Assembly (NCBI RefSeq): GCF_049341065.1
Contig: NZ_JBMPIX010000003.1
Location: 186,001 to 250,000, forward strand
Length of the DNA stretch: 64,000 nt
From: Pacificoceanicola sp049341065
GTDB lineage: Bacteria > Pseudomonadota > Alphaproteobacteria > Rhodobacterales > Rhodobacteraceae
Direction: 5' to 3'
Positions within the stretch are counted from its first letter, which is position 1; the number at the start of each line of letters is the position of its first letter. The position numbers and the translations under genes were made by a program. Under the pieces are notes generated by a model. That model did not search any database. It had not been told where the DNA came from and saw only the letters and a list, made by a program, of their open reading frames with translations. Shown piece after piece: positions 25,610 to 35,177 of this stretch.

Positions 25610-26839
25610 GTGGACTACACCGCGAAACTCGACGACGCCCTGAACCGTCTCCATGAGGAAGGCCGCTATCGGACCTTCATCGACATCGAGCGGAAAAATG
25701 GTCAGTTTCCCCACGCCACTTGGCGCCGGGAAGATGGGTCCGAGCAGCCGATCACCGTGTGGTGTGGCAACGACTACCTGGGCATGGGGCAGCACCCCAT
25801 CGTTCTGGAGGCCATGCACGAGGCGATCGACGCCACCGGCGCAGGGTCGGGCGGCACGCGGAATATCTCGGGCACCACGGTTTATCACAAGCGGCTTGAG
25901 GCCGAGTTGGCGGATCTGCACGGCAAGGAAGCGGCGCTTCTGTTCACCAGCGCCTATATCGCGAACGATGCAACTTTAAGCACTTTGCCAAAATTGTTCC
26001 CGGGGCTGATCATCTATTCGGATGAGTTGAACCATGCCTCGATGATTGAGGGCATTCGCCGCAATGGCGGGGCCAAGCGTATCTTCAAGCACAACGATCT
26101 GGACGATCTGCGTGCCAAGCTCGAGGCCGACGATCCTTCGGCGCCCAAGCTGATCGCCTTTGAATCGGTCTATTCGATGGACGGCGATTTTGGCCCGATC
26201 GAAGCGTTTTGCGAGCTTGCCGATGAATTCGGCGCGCTGACCTATATCGATGAAGTGCACGCGGTGGGCATGTATGGCCCGCGCGGCGCAGGCATCGCCG
26301 AGCGTGACCGGCTGATGCACCGCATCGACATCATTAACGGCACCCTTGCCAAAGCCTTTGGCGTGATGGGTGGCTACATTGCCGCAAGTGCCAAAATGTG
26401 TGACGCCGTAAGGTCTTATGCGCCGGGCTTCATCTTCTCCACCTCGCTGGCGCCAGCGCTGGCGGCAGGGGCAACGGCCTCGGTCGCGTTCCTCAAGACC
26501 GCCGAGGGGCAAAAGCTGCGCGAGCGGCACCAGACTCAGGCAAAAATCCTCAAGACCCGTCTGAAAGGGCTTGGCCTGCCGATCATCGATCATGGCAGCC
26601 ATATCGTTCCGGTGATTGTCGGCGATCCGGTGCACACCAAGAAACTGTCGGATATGCTGCTGGATGGTTACGGCGTTTATGTGCAGCCGATCAATTTCCC
26701 AACCGTGCCGCGCGGGACCGAGCGATTGCGCTTTACCCCGTCGCCGGTCCACGGACCCAATGAGATGGACCAGCTTGTTCAGGCGATGGATGAACTTTGG
26801 AGCCATTGTGCGCTGAATCGTGCCGAAATGGCAGGTTAA
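25610..26839 (+). CDS. hemA: 5-aminolevulinate synthase
   Basis: 409 residues. It makes 5-aminolevulinate from glycine and succinyl-CoA with pyridoxal phosphate, the first haem and bacteriochlorophyll step in alphaproteobacteria. Motifs: W-C-G-N-D-Y-L-G-M-G near residue 50, D-E-V-H-A-V-G-M-Y-G, and the cofactor Lys in G-T-L-A-K-A-F-G-V-M-G-G. The start is GTG 25610: AAGGAGG lies 6 bp ahead and the product then begins D-Y-T-A-K-L-D-D like its homologues; a GTG nine codons earlier lacks this support. An FNR-type box lies upstream, indicating oxygen control. Confidence 0.96.
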   Translation: MDYTAKLDDALNRLHEEGRYRTFIDIERKNGQFPHATWRREDGSEQPITVWCGNDYLGMGQHPIVLEAMHEAIDATGAGSGGTRNISGTTVYHKRLEAELADLHGKEAALLFTSAYIANDATLSTLPKLFPGLIIYSDELNHASMIEGIRRNGGAKRIFKHNDLDDLRAKLEADDPSAPKLIAFESVYSMDGDFGPIEAFCELADEFGALTYIDEVHAVGMYGPRGAGIAERDRLMHRIDIINGTLAKAFGVMGGYIAASAKMCDAVRSYAPGFIFSTSLAPALAAGATASVAFLKTAEGQKLRERHQTQAKILKTRLKGLGLPIIDHGSHIVPVIVGDPVHTKKLSDMLLDGYGVYVQPINFPTVPRGTERLRFTPSPVHGPNEMDQLVQAMDELWSHCALNRAEMAG

Positions 26840-26965
26840 CCATTGTAAATCCTGTAATATCACTTGCGCTGTGTTAACCTGCCAACAATAACCGCCGCAC
26901 ACGAATCGTGACGGTCGGACTTGGGCAGGCACGGGGCTAGAGGTGGACAGGATGGGGCAGGCCGT

Positions 26966-28618
26966 ATGATCGGGCGCAAATCCCAGAGCAAACTGGTTGA
27001 GACTCAAGACTCGCCGCAGAGTTTTGACGACTACGCGTTGCGTCTTGGCGATGTGATGCGCGGTGAGCGTGCGACACTGGGTAAATCTCTGTTGGATGTG
27101 CAACGAGAATTGCGCATCAAAGCCAGCTACATTGCCGCAATCGAAAACTGCGATCCCTCCGCCTTTGATACCCCTGGGTTCATTGCCGGCTATGTCCGGT
27201 CTTATGCGCGCTACCTTGGTATGGACCCGGACGAAGCCTTTGCCGGTTTCTGTGCCGAAAGCGGGTTTTCCGTCGCGCACGGCATGTCGGCCGACGCCTC
27301 GACGATCCGCAAGCCCGTGCCGGGTGAGCCTTCGCGCCCCAAGGCCCGCGATCCTCTGGCCGAACCGAACATGCCTTTTGCCCCTGCCGGGGACAGCTTT
27401 CTGTCGCATATCGAGCCGGGCGCGATCGGGTCTTCGCTTGTGCTGCTCGCGCTGATCGCGGGGATCGGCTATGGCGGCTGGACAGTCTTGCAAGAGATTC
27501 AGCGCGTTCAGCTTTCGCCGGTGGAACAGACCCCGATGGTGCTGAGCGAACTTGATCCGCTCGATGCCGCACGTGCGCCTGCAACGCCGGATGCCGTCGG
27601 GCAAAAAGCCATGGCGGATGCCGGAGTGGCGGGCGTCTTTACGCCACCGACGAATGACGCCTTTGACCGCCTGTATCGTCCGCAGGCGCTGGACGTCCCG
27701 GTGCTTGTCGCGCGCGATGCGCCGATCTCGACGCTGGATCCTGACACCGGCGGGATGTTCGCCGGGGCAGGAACGTCAGCGACGCTTCCGAACGTGCAGG
27801 ACAGCACCTTGGCCGCCGCAGCGCTTCAGCCCGGCTTTGGCCAGGACCCGACGCAACTGGCGCTTGGATCGGGCGTGACGGTTGTTGCGGCCCGTCCCGC
27901 TTGGGTTCAGATCAAGGATGACAATGGCGCGGTCCTGTTTTCGGGCATCCTGAACGCCGGTGACACCTATCCGGTGCCGCAGGGCGCGGCTGATCCGGTG
28001 ATCAAGGTCGGCGAATCCGGCGCGATCTATTTTGCCGTGAACGGAACCCTGCATGGCCCCGCTGGGCCCAGCGGCGCTGTGACCACCGATCTGGCGCTGG
28101 ATGGCGCTTTGATCGTGGCGGGATATGATCCTGTCACCGTGCAAGACGATCCCGATCTGGTGCCGGTGATGGCCAAATTGGCCCCTGGCGCGACCGCGGA
28201 ACCGCAAACGCAGGTCGCAAGCCTGCCCGCTGGCCAGTTCGGCCAACCTCAGCCGCAGGTTCTGGCAGCTTCCACGCCCGGTGTGACCATCGTCGCATCG
28301 CGAGAGGCATGGGTGCGGGTCAAGGCGCCGTCGGGTGCCACGATCTTTGAGACCATCATGCAACCCGGTGACACCTACCGTGTGCCACAGACGGAAACCC
28401 CGCCGACCATTCGAACCGGCGATGCGGGTGCCGTCTATTTCGCTGTGAACGGCAAGACCTACGGGCCTTATGGCTCGAACGGGGCTGTGGCCGACAACCT
28501 TGCGCTTTCCGTGACCAATGTGACCCAGACCATGGCCGCAGCAGATTTGGCAAGGAACACGGAATTGGCTAAAGTGGTGGCGCAATTGAACGCGGGTCAG
28601 ATCGGTGTTCAGGATTGA
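26966..28618 (+). CDS. RodZ-like protein with N-terminal helix-turn-helix and duplicated C-terminal domain
   Basis: 550 residues from ATG 26966. A Cro/RodZ-type helix-turn-helix (about 25-95, K-A-S-Y-I-A-A-I-E-N and F-I-A-G-Y-V-R-S-Y-A) is followed by a linker, one membrane helix (about 155-175), a low-complexity region, and two copies of a DUF4115-like beta domain (about 305-390 and 435-525). Each copy has W-V-x-x-K, G-D-T-Y-x-V-P-Q and Y-F-A-V-N-G. RodZ links MreB to the wall machinery; most RodZ proteins have one such periplasmic domain and are shorter. ispG follows by 118 bp, a common neighbour of rodZ. Confidence 0.78.
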   Translation: MIGRKSQSKLVETQDSPQSFDDYALRLGDVMRGERATLGKSLLDVQRELRIKASYIAAIENCDPSAFDTPGFIAGYVRSYARYLGMDPDEAFAGFCAESGFSVAHGMSADASTIRKPVPGEPSRPKARDPLAEPNMPFAPAGDSFLSHIEPGAIGSSLVLLALIAGIGYGGWTVLQEIQRVQLSPVEQTPMVLSELDPLDAARAPATPDAVGQKAMADAGVAGVFTPPTNDAFDRLYRPQALDVPVLVARDAPISTLDPDTGGMFAGAGTSATLPNVQDSTLAAAALQPGFGQDPTQLALGSGVTVVAARPAWVQIKDDNGAVLFSGILNAGDTYPVPQGAADPVIKVGESGAIYFAVNGTLHGPAGPSGAVTTDLALDGALIVAGYDPVTVQDDPDLVPVMAKLAPGATAEPQTQVASLPAGQFGQPQPQVLAASTPGVTIVASREAWVRVKAPSGATIFETIMQPGDTYRVPQTETPPTIRTGDAGAVYFAVNGKTYGPYGSNGAVADNLALSVTNVTQTMAAADLARNTELAKVVAQLNAGQIGVQD

Positions 28619-28736
28619 CGCGTCCTGATCCTACCTGAATATCTGTAGAACCTTGTGAAAATGAAGACAGCGCCAAGCCGTCCGGGTAACTGTGCCTTGC
28701 CGTGCCTTTGGCCCTCGAACGGATGGAACGTCAGCA

Positions 28737-29870
28737 ATGACTCACAACCCGATACGCCCATGGCGCAACATCGAGCGCCGCAAATCCCGTCAGATCATGG
28801 TGGGCAATGTTCCTGTCGGGGGCGATGCGCCGATCACCGTGCAGACGATGACCAACACCGCCACCACGGATATTCGCGGCACCATCGCACAGGTTCAGGC
28901 CGCCGCCGAGGCGGGGGCTGACATCGTGCGCGTCTCTGTCCCGGATCAGGACAGTGCCAAGGCGCTCAGGGAAATCGTGCGCGAAAGCCCGGTGCCGATC
29001 GTCGCGGACATCCATTTTCACTACAAACGTGGCATCGAGGCCGCCGAGGCCGGCGCCGCCTGTCTGCGCATCAATCCCGGTAATATCGGCAATGAAGACC
29101 GCGTTCGCGAAGTCATCAAGGCCGCGCGCGATCACAACTGTTCGATGCGGATCGGGGTGAACGCGGGCAGCCTCGAAAAGCACCTGCTTGAAAAATACGG
29201 CGAACCCTGTCCAGAGGCCATGGTCGAAAGCGGGCTGGATCATATCAAGATCCTGCAAGACAACGATTTTCACGAATTCAAGATCTCGGTCAAGGCTTCG
29301 GATGTCTTTCTATCTGCCGCCGCTTATCAGGCCCTGTCCGAGGCCACCGATGCGCCGCTGCACCTTGGTATCACCGAGGCGGGCGGGTTGATGTCCGGCA
29401 CCATCAAAAGCGCCATCGGGCTGGGCAACCTGCTGTGGATGGGGATTGGTGACACGATCCGCGTCAGTCTTTCGGCTGACCCGGTAGAGGAGGTGAAGGT
29501 CGGCTACGACATCCTCAAAAGCCTGGGCTTGCGCCATCGCGGCGTGAACATCATTTCCTGCCCGTCCTGCGCGCGGCAGGGCTTTGACGTCATCCGCACT
29601 GTCGAGATCCTTGAAAAGCGTCTTGAGCACATCAAGACGCCGATGAGCCTGTCGATTATCGGCTGTGTGGTCAACGGCCCTGGCGAAGCGTTGATGACCG
29701 ACGTCGGCTTTACCGGCGGCGGGGCCGGTTCGGGCATGGTCTATCTTGCGGGCAAGGCAAGCCACAAGATGTCGAATGACCAGATGGTCGAGCATATCGT
29801 CGAAGAAGTTGAAAAGAAAGCTGCCGAAATCGAAGCGGCCGAATCTCAAAGTACGCAAGCCGCGGAATGA
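28737..29870 (+). CDS. ispG: 4-hydroxy-3-methylbut-2-enyl-diphosphate synthase (flavodoxin)
   Basis: 377 residues. The [4Fe-4S] cysteines are visible in C-P-S-C-A-R and G-C-V-V-N-G-P-G-E, and the N-terminal R-R-K-S-R-Q-I-M-V-G and V-Q-T-M-T-N-T motifs are standard. It reduces methylerythritol cyclodiphosphate to HMBPP in the MEP isoprenoid pathway. ATG 28737 begins M-T-H-N-P-I-R-P-W like relatives; the earlier in-frame start adds an unlikely Cys/Arg-rich tail. A membrane kinase gene begins 4 bp after the stop. Confidence 0.96.
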   Translation: MTHNPIRPWRNIERRKSRQIMVGNVPVGGDAPITVQTMTNTATTDIRGTIAQVQAAAEAGADIVRVSVPDQDSAKALREIVRESPVPIVADIHFHYKRGIEAAEAGAACLRINPGNIGNEDRVREVIKAARDHNCSMRIGVNAGSLEKHLLEKYGEPCPEAMVESGLDHIKILQDNDFHEFKISVKASDVFLSAAAYQALSEATDAPLHLGITEAGGLMSGTIKSAIGLGNLLWMGIGDTIRVSLSADPVEEVKVGYDILKSLGLRHRGVNIISCPSCARQGFDVIRTVEILEKRLEHIKTPMSLSIIGCVVNGPGEALMTDVGFTGGGAGSGMVYLAGKASHKMSNDQMVEHIVEEVEKKAAEIEAAESQSTQAAE

Positions 29871-29874
29871 CCAG

Positions 29875-31266
29875 GTGGGTCTTGACCATTTGGATAACAA
29901 TGATCTGAAATATCCGGTCCTCAGGTCCGCCAACATCTCGCAACTGGATATTCTGAAGGGTCTGCGCAAGGGCGACGTCGGGGTCGATCTTGCGCTGTTG
30001 CAAAAGGTCGCCTCACCAAGAAGTCTCGAGATGAAGCTGCGCTTGGCCCTGCTGCTTACCGGCGGGTTGGCGATTTATGTCATGCGGGGGGATTATATCC
30101 CGATCCTGTTCGCGGTTTTCCACCTTTTCACTGCTTTGGGATACCGTTTGGTGTTGTCCCGGCAGTCTACGGTTGTCCCGGTGGCACGGTTCGGCAGTCT
30201 CGCCCTTGCCGATTTCATCAATGTGCTGGTCTATGCGCTGGCCATTTTGTATTTCGGAACAAGCGAGACAAACAGCTATCTGATCCTCGCCTTGATCATG
30301 TTCGTCGGGTTTTACCTGCACACGCTTGGCGAACGGTCACGTGTCATGGTGCTGTTTGTCAACGATGTGACCCTCCAGATGCTGTTGTTGGCGGCGCTGA
30401 TCGGTTGGCTTTGGTCGCTTTACGGAGGCGGCGATGGTGCAGGTGCTCTCAACCGCAACGATATGTGGATTCTGACTGTCGGGACCGTCGCGCTGCACCT
30501 CTATTTCCTCATGCTCTGCGGTTATATCCGGCGGGCAAGGCGATTTTTGCAGGACGCTCAGGACCAGCGTGTCGCGGATGAAAGGTTGTTGGCCATTGGT
30601 CAGCTAAGCGGCGGAATCGCGCATGATTTCAATAACATGTTGACGGCTGTTCTGGGAAATATCGAATTGGTGCGATTGACCGCGGACCCGGTTGAGCGCG
30701 AAAAGTTGATGAACGAGGCAGAGAGCGCGGCGCGGCATGGGGCCGAACTGACCTCGCAGCTTCTGGCCTATTCGCGCAAGGCGCAGTTGCGCCCGCGCGA
30801 AGTCGACGTCACGGATATGCTGAATTTATGTTTGCCGACGATCCGGGCACGCCTGTCGGGCGATCAAAAGATCGACATTGACCTGAGCCCCTCGAATCTG
30901 CCCAAGGTATTCATCGATGTGCAGCAGTTTTGCTCTGTGATCATCAGTCTGATCGACAATGCGGTGCAGGCCATGGATGCGCGCGGGGTGATCACGCTGA
31001 CCCTGATGCCCAGCTATGCATTGGGCGAGCTTGGAGTGAGCATCGAGTTGCGCGACAGTGGCAAAGGAATATCGCCGGAAATCCTGCCAATGGTGTTCGA
31101 GCCCTATTTCACCACCAAACCCAAAGGTCAGGGCTCGGGGTTGGGGCTGGCGATGGCGCGCGGCATTGTTGAACAGTCTGGCGGTCGCATGGAGATCGAC
31201 TCGCAGGTCGGGTTGGGGACCACCGTGCGGATTTATCTGCCCGAAGCCGACTCGCTCAGGGGCTGA
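29875..31266 (+). CDS. Membrane sensor histidine kinase without an adjacent response regulator
   Basis: About 463 residues if read from GTG 29875, 4 bp after ispG; the first in-frame ATG is 30031, so the start is uncertain. Six membrane helices (about residues 53-215) with almost no periplasmic loops are followed by the H-box (I-G-Q-L-S-G-G-I-A-H-D-F-N-N), an N-box (S-L-I-D-N-A-V-Q-A-M-D), D-S-G-K-G-I and G-S-G-L-G-L-A-M-A. The sensor part resembles no ligand-binding domain I know. No receiver gene is near. It overlaps the convergent thioredoxin-like gene by 11 bp. Confidence 0.78.
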   Translation: MGLDHLDNNDLKYPVLRSANISQLDILKGLRKGDVGVDLALLQKVASPRSLEMKLRLALLLTGGLAIYVMRGDYIPILFAVFHLFTALGYRLVLSRQSTVVPVARFGSLALADFINVLVYALAILYFGTSETNSYLILALIMFVGFYLHTLGERSRVMVLFVNDVTLQMLLLAALIGWLWSLYGGGDGAGALNRNDMWILTVGTVALHLYFLMLCGYIRRARRFLQDAQDQRVADERLLAIGQLSGGIAHDFNNMLTAVLGNIELVRLTADPVEREKLMNEAESAARHGAELTSQLLAYSRKAQLRPREVDVTDMLNLCLPTIRARLSGDQKIDIDLSPSNLPKVFIDVQQFCSVIISLIDNAVQAMDARGVITLTLMPSYALGELGVSIELRDSGKGISPEILPMVFEPYFTTKPKGQGSGLGLAMARGIVEQSGGRMEIDSQVGLGTTVRIYLPEADSLRG

Positions 31267-31708
31267 GATAGCGTTCCAGCACAAGGGCGGGCATCTGGCC
31301 ACGGATCAGCTTGTCGCGCATGACATAAGACGGTGTCACATCCAACGTCAGCCGCGCCATCATTTGTTGGGCGCTCTCGCTTTGGCTGACATCAATCAGC
31401 TTGGCGCCAATCCCCAGCCGTTCGGACAAGGCCAGCAAGTCGCGGACCGCAGCGGAGCAGTCGGTGCAGCTCTTCGATATGAACAGGGCGATGGCGATCG
31501 GGGCATCAGGCGGGCCAAAGCTGGCATCGTCGGGAGAAAACAGCGCCTCGGCTTCGGCTTCGATACGCGCCAGATCGGCGGATATCTCATCCGCGTAGGG
31601 GTCCACGGGCGCTGGCTGGGCCAAGGCGCGCAACCTGTCGCTGAGGCTGTCTTGCGCCGCCACCGGGGCAGCGGCGCAAAGCAATGCAATAAGCGGCCAG
31701 TGGCGCAT
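31256..31708 (-). CDS. Exported thioredoxin-fold protein with CxxC motif
   Basis: 150 residues starting at ATG 31708, which overlaps the dsbA stop (TGATG). A signal peptide (M-R-H-W-P-L-I-A-L-L, cut after A-A-Q) precedes a shortened thioredoxin-like domain with the motif K-S-C-T-D-C-S near residue 81, followed by T-P-S-Y-V-M-R, the cis-Pro loop. It is probably periplasmic and redox-active, likely serving or recycling DsbA, given the overlap. Its small size and the CTDC spacing do not match a named Dsb protein that I can identify. Confidence 0.72.
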   Translation of the reverse strand: MRHWPLIALLCAAAPVAAQDSLSDRLRALAQPAPVDPYADEISADLARIEAEAEALFSPDDASFGPPDAPIAIALFISKSCTDCSAAVRDLLALSERLGIGAKLIDVSQSESAQQMMARLTLDVTPSYVMRDKLIRGQMPALVLERYLSP

Positions 31709-32481
31709 CAATTCTCGGTGCGGGCCTGGCTGACGATCTGGCGCATTCCATCCAGCGGCACATATCCGCGGACCATTTCCCCCGCCATGACAAAGCTTGG
31801 CGTGCCATTGATCTGCATGCGCTGCGCCAGTGCGCGGGTCTCGGCGATGCGGCGCTGCACTTCGTCGCTTTGCATCTCGGCCATGATGGCTTCGGCGTCC
31901 AGTCCGAGTGTGTTTGCAAGACGGGTCAGCACCGCTTCGCTGGGTCCACCTTCGAGCGACACCAGCGCGTCATGGACCTGCTCATAGGCTTCGGGTCCGG
32001 CAACGATGAGCGTGGCAATGGCGAACTGCGCGGATAGCGTCGAAGCTTCGCCGAGGATCGGGAACTCTTTGACGATAAAGCGGATATTGCCATCGCTTTC
32101 GAGCAGCTCTTTGACTTCGGGGAAAGCCTTGCGGCAGTAACCGCAGCGGTAGTCCATGAATTCGACGATGGTCACGTCGCCTTCGGGGTTGCCGCCAACC
32201 CAGCTGAACCCGTCGTTGAATATCGCCTCGGCGTTGTCGGCGAGAAGGGCATCGTCGGCAGCGGCCTGCTGCTGGTTTTCGCGCTGCTCAAGGACCGCAA
32301 CGGCCTCCATGATGACCTGCGGATTGTTCAGCAGATATTCCCGCACCTTGAGGCCAAAGGCCGCCTCTTGCTCGGGCGTCATGTTGCCAAAGTCGATCTC
32401 TTCAGCTTGGGCTGCGCCACCAAGGGCAAGCGCCGCGATCAGCGCCAGCGGGCGCAGGGGGCGAAGGGTAAGTTGGGTCAT
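31708..32481 (-). CDS. DsbA family thiol-disulfide oxidoreductase
   Basis: 257 residues from ATG 32481, which begins a signal peptide (M-T-Q-L-T-L-R-P-L-R-P, cut after A-Q-A). The DsbA active site is D-Y-R-C-G-Y-C-R-K (CGYC), preceded by an acidic helical extension, with the cis-Pro loop G-T-P-S-F-V-M-A near residue 228. It belongs to the 27-kDa outer-membrane-like or Com1/DsbA group and would oxidise or isomerise periplasmic thiols. The M48 protease gene ends 28 bp upstream, and the thioredoxin-like gene overlaps downstream: one envelope quality-control operon. Confidence 0.88.
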   Translation of the reverse strand: MTQLTLRPLRPLALIAALALGGAAQAEEIDFGNMTPEQEAAFGLKVREYLLNNPQVIMEAVAVLEQRENQQQAAADDALLADNAEAIFNDGFSWVGGNPEGDVTIVEFMDYRCGYCRKAFPEVKELLESDGNIRFIVKEFPILGEASTLSAQFAIATLIVAGPEAYEQVHDALVSLEGGPSEAVLTRLANTLGLDAEAIMAEMQSDEVQRRIAETRALAQRMQINGTPSFVMAGEMVRGYVPLDGMRQIVSQARTEN

Positions 32482-32509
32482 GTCGTCTCCGGCTGGTGAT
32501 AGGGTTGCG

Positions 32510-33850
32510 TCATTTGGCGCGTTTGGCTGCACTTAGCACATCCTGCGCCCTTTGCCATGGGCCCGATCCACGGGGCAAAAGCCCCTCGGCCCGTTTGGCG
32601 TGTACTGCGGCGTCTTTGAGCCGCCCTGTCAGCGCATAGCGCTCGGCGGTCACAAGCGAGGCCATGCCGTTCTGTTTTGTCTGCGCATAGGCGACCGCCA
32701 GATCGCGCAGCACCCGAGGGTCGGAATAGTCGCGGCTGCGGGCGCGTTCCAACACAGACAGTGCCTGTTTCGGCTGGCCATTGGCCACAAGGGCGCGGCC
32801 CAGACCAGCAAGGATCATGGCATCGTTCGGCGCCAGTTTGGCCGCCTGCCCATAGATCTGCACCGCAGGCCCGAATTTGCGCGATTCCAGCAGGATCTGG
32901 CCTTTGAGGTCCAGAAGATACGGATCTTTCGGGCGAAGGGCGATAGCGCCGTCGATATTCGACAGGGCTTTGGACAGGTTTGACTGACGGTGCCAAGCCG
33001 CGGCTTGCCGCATGAGCGCGATGTCCTGCGACGCGCTGTCCTTTGCCCGCCGCAATGTCCAGCTGGGCGCGCGCTTGAAGGCGGTCAGCTTGCCCTTGAG
33101 ACGGTTGAACCAATATTCGGCGCCGGGATCGCGCTGGCCGGTCTGATGACCGGCCACCAGCCCTTTGAGTGCGCGCAGGCGATCGCGCGACAACGGGTGT
33201 GAGCGCATATAGGGGTCTTGCCGCCGCACTGACAGCGCCTCCTGACCGCGGAACAGATCCTGCACTTCGACCGCACCCTGCGGATCAATCCCGGCGCGCA
33301 TCATGTAGCGGACGGACGAAATATCGGCCGAGCTTTCCTCGGCCCGTGTGTGTGACAGGAACAGCCGCATGGCCGAGCTTTGCGCACCAATCGCCAGCCC
33401 GACACCGGCTTCGGGGTTGGACGAGGCCGCAGCGGCGGCTGCGCCAAGGATCATCCCCAGCCCGGCGGCGGTGCGCGCTGTGCGCATGTTGCCAAGGCGC
33501 CGGGCGATGTGGCCATTGGTGATATGGGCGGCCTCATGGGCGATCACCGCCTGCAATTGCGCCGCGCTGTCGAGCTTCATCAAAAGCCCTGAATGAATGA
33601 AGATGTGCGAGGGATCTGCGACAAAAGCATTGAGCGAGCTGTCATCCACAAGGATCAGCCTGACCTGAGAGGGGTTCAGCCCGGCCGCCGACAGCACAGG
33701 CGTTGCGATCTGGCGCAGCCCGTATTCGATATCCGCATCGCGCAACAAGGACACGCCCGCGCGCAGCGGCGCGCCCGCAAACAACGCGGCCACGGTGACC
33801 AGTGTCAGCAGACGGGGCAGAAAGCCGGTGATGCGGCGTGGAAGGATCAT
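32510..33850 (-). CDS. Periplasmic M48 metalloprotease with TPR region (BepA-like)
   Basis: 446 residues from ATG 33850, chosen because AAAGGTGA lies about 9 bp ahead and a signal peptide follows at once; ATG 33874 is the alternative. The zinc motif H-E-A-A-H lies in V-I-A-H-E-A-A-H-I-T-N-G-H near residue 110, with the later E-S-S-A-D helix as third ligand. The C-terminal third shows TPR-like repeats (N-L-S-K-A-L-S-N-I, A-V-Q-I-Y-G-Q-A-A-K-L-A-P-N). BepA-type proteases degrade or help fold outer-membrane proteins, which fits the dsbA downstream. Confidence 0.88.
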   Translation of the reverse strand: MILPRRITGFLPRLLTLVTVAALFAGAPLRAGVSLLRDADIEYGLRQIATPVLSAAGLNPSQVRLILVDDSSLNAFVADPSHIFIHSGLLMKLDSAAQLQAVIAHEAAHITNGHIARRLGNMRTARTAAGLGMILGAAAAAASSNPEAGVGLAIGAQSSAMRLFLSHTRAEESSADISSVRYMMRAGIDPQGAVEVQDLFRGQEALSVRRQDPYMRSHPLSRDRLRALKGLVAGHQTGQRDPGAEYWFNRLKGKLTAFKRAPSWTLRRAKDSASQDIALMRQAAAWHRQSNLSKALSNIDGAIALRPKDPYLLDLKGQILLESRKFGPAVQIYGQAAKLAPNDAMILAGLGRALVANGQPKQALSVLERARSRDYSDPRVLRDLAVAYAQTKQNGMASLVTAERYALTGRLKDAAVHAKRAEGLLPRGSGPWQRAQDVLSAAKRAK

Positions 33851-33907
33851 TGACGTTTCACCTTTGTCGCTCATAAGCCTGAGTGCGGGCAGAGTAGTGA
33901 GGTCACA

Positions 33908-35062
33908 ATGAGAAATTCAAGCCGTGGTGCGGTTGATCCCTTTATCGTGATGGATGTGATGGAGGCTGCGAGGCAGGCCGAAGCGGCCGGGCGCCACATC
34001 ATTCACATGGAAGTCGGCCAACCCGGCACACCTGCGCCCGCTGCTGCGCGCGACGCCTTGGCGCGCGCCATGCAGGACGAAGCGCTGGGATATACCGTGG
34101 CGCTTGGTCTGCCGGCGCTGCGGGCGCGGATCGCGAAACTCTATGGTGAGTGGTACAATGTCGACTTGGATCCGGCGCGGGTCGTGGTCACGCCGGGATC
34201 GTCCGGCGGGTTCATTCTGGCGTTTTCGGCGCTGTTCGACGCTGGCGACCGGGTGGCTTTGGGGGCGCCCGGGTATCCGTCTTATCGGCAGATCATGAAG
34301 GCGATGGATCTGGTCCCGGTCGAGGTTCAGACCTCGGCGGAGAATCGCTTGCAACTTGCGCCGCAGGATCTGGCGGGGCTCGATTATCAGGGGGTGATGG
34401 TCGCCAGCCCGGCGAATCCCACTGGCACGATGCTGGGCAAACCCGAACTGGCGGCGCTGATCGATGCTGCGCAAGGGCAGGGCGCGTCCTTTCTGTCGGA
34501 CGAAATCTATCATGGGATCGAATATGATCAGCCCGCCGTCAGTGCGCTTGAGATCAGCGACGATGTCTGCGTGATCAACTCCTTCTCCAAGTATTTTTCA
34601 ATGACCGGATGGCGCGCGGGCTGGCTGGTTCTGCCCGAGGCCAATTTGCGGCAGGTGGAGCGACTGGCGCAGAATATGTTCATCTGCGCGCCGCATGCCT
34701 CGCAGGTTGCGGCGCTGGCGGCGATGGACGCGGGGGATGAGCTTGAAGCCAACATGCAGGTCTATCGCAGGAACCGCGCCCTGATGCTGGCGGGGCTGCC
34801 TCAGGCGGGCTTTGACCGGATCGCGCCGCCGGACGGGGCCTTTTACGTCTATGCCGATGTCAGTCACCTGACGGCGGACAGCCGCGCCTTTGCCCGCGAA
34901 ATACTGGACGAAGCGGGGGTTGCAGTAACGCCGGGGCTGGATTTTGATCCGGCGCGCGGGGCGGGCACGCTGCGGTTCTCCTACGCGCGCTCTACAGCCG
35001 ATATCGCCGAAGGGCTTGAACGGCTGCGCGCCTTCATGCGGGCGCGGGGCTTGGCGGAATAG
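33908..35062 (+). CDS. Class I/II pyridoxal-phosphate aminotransferase
   Basis: 384 residues. The cofactor Lys is in N-S-F-S-K-Y-F-S-M-T-G-W-R, with A-S-P-A-N-P-T-G and L-S-D-E-I-Y-H-G typical of fold-type I aminotransferases, and the substrate-carboxylate Arg in L-R-F-S-Y-A-R. It lies divergent from the M48 gene. Relatives include aspartate and aromatic aminotransferases; the substrate cannot be decided from motifs. Confidence 0.88.
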   Translation: MRNSSRGAVDPFIVMDVMEAARQAEAAGRHIIHMEVGQPGTPAPAAARDALARAMQDEALGYTVALGLPALRARIAKLYGEWYNVDLDPARVVVTPGSSGGFILAFSALFDAGDRVALGAPGYPSYRQIMKAMDLVPVEVQTSAENRLQLAPQDLAGLDYQGVMVASPANPTGTMLGKPELAALIDAAQGQGASFLSDEIYHGIEYDQPAVSALEISDDVCVINSFSKYFSMTGWRAGWLVLPEANLRQVERLAQNMFICAPHASQVAALAAMDAGDELEANMQVYRRNRALMLAGLPQAGFDRIAPPDGAFYVYADVSHLTADSRAFAREILDEAGVAVTPGLDFDPARGAGTLRFSYARSTADIAEGLERLRAFMRARGLAE

Positions 35063-35177
35063 GCCTTCGGTCTGGCGCCTGCCGTGGCGTTTGACCAATC
35101 CGAGATGTACGAATCCCGGGCAGGGCTGATAGAGTGCCGGGAAACAACAAAGCCGGGTCAAGACGGCGGAGCAGAGT

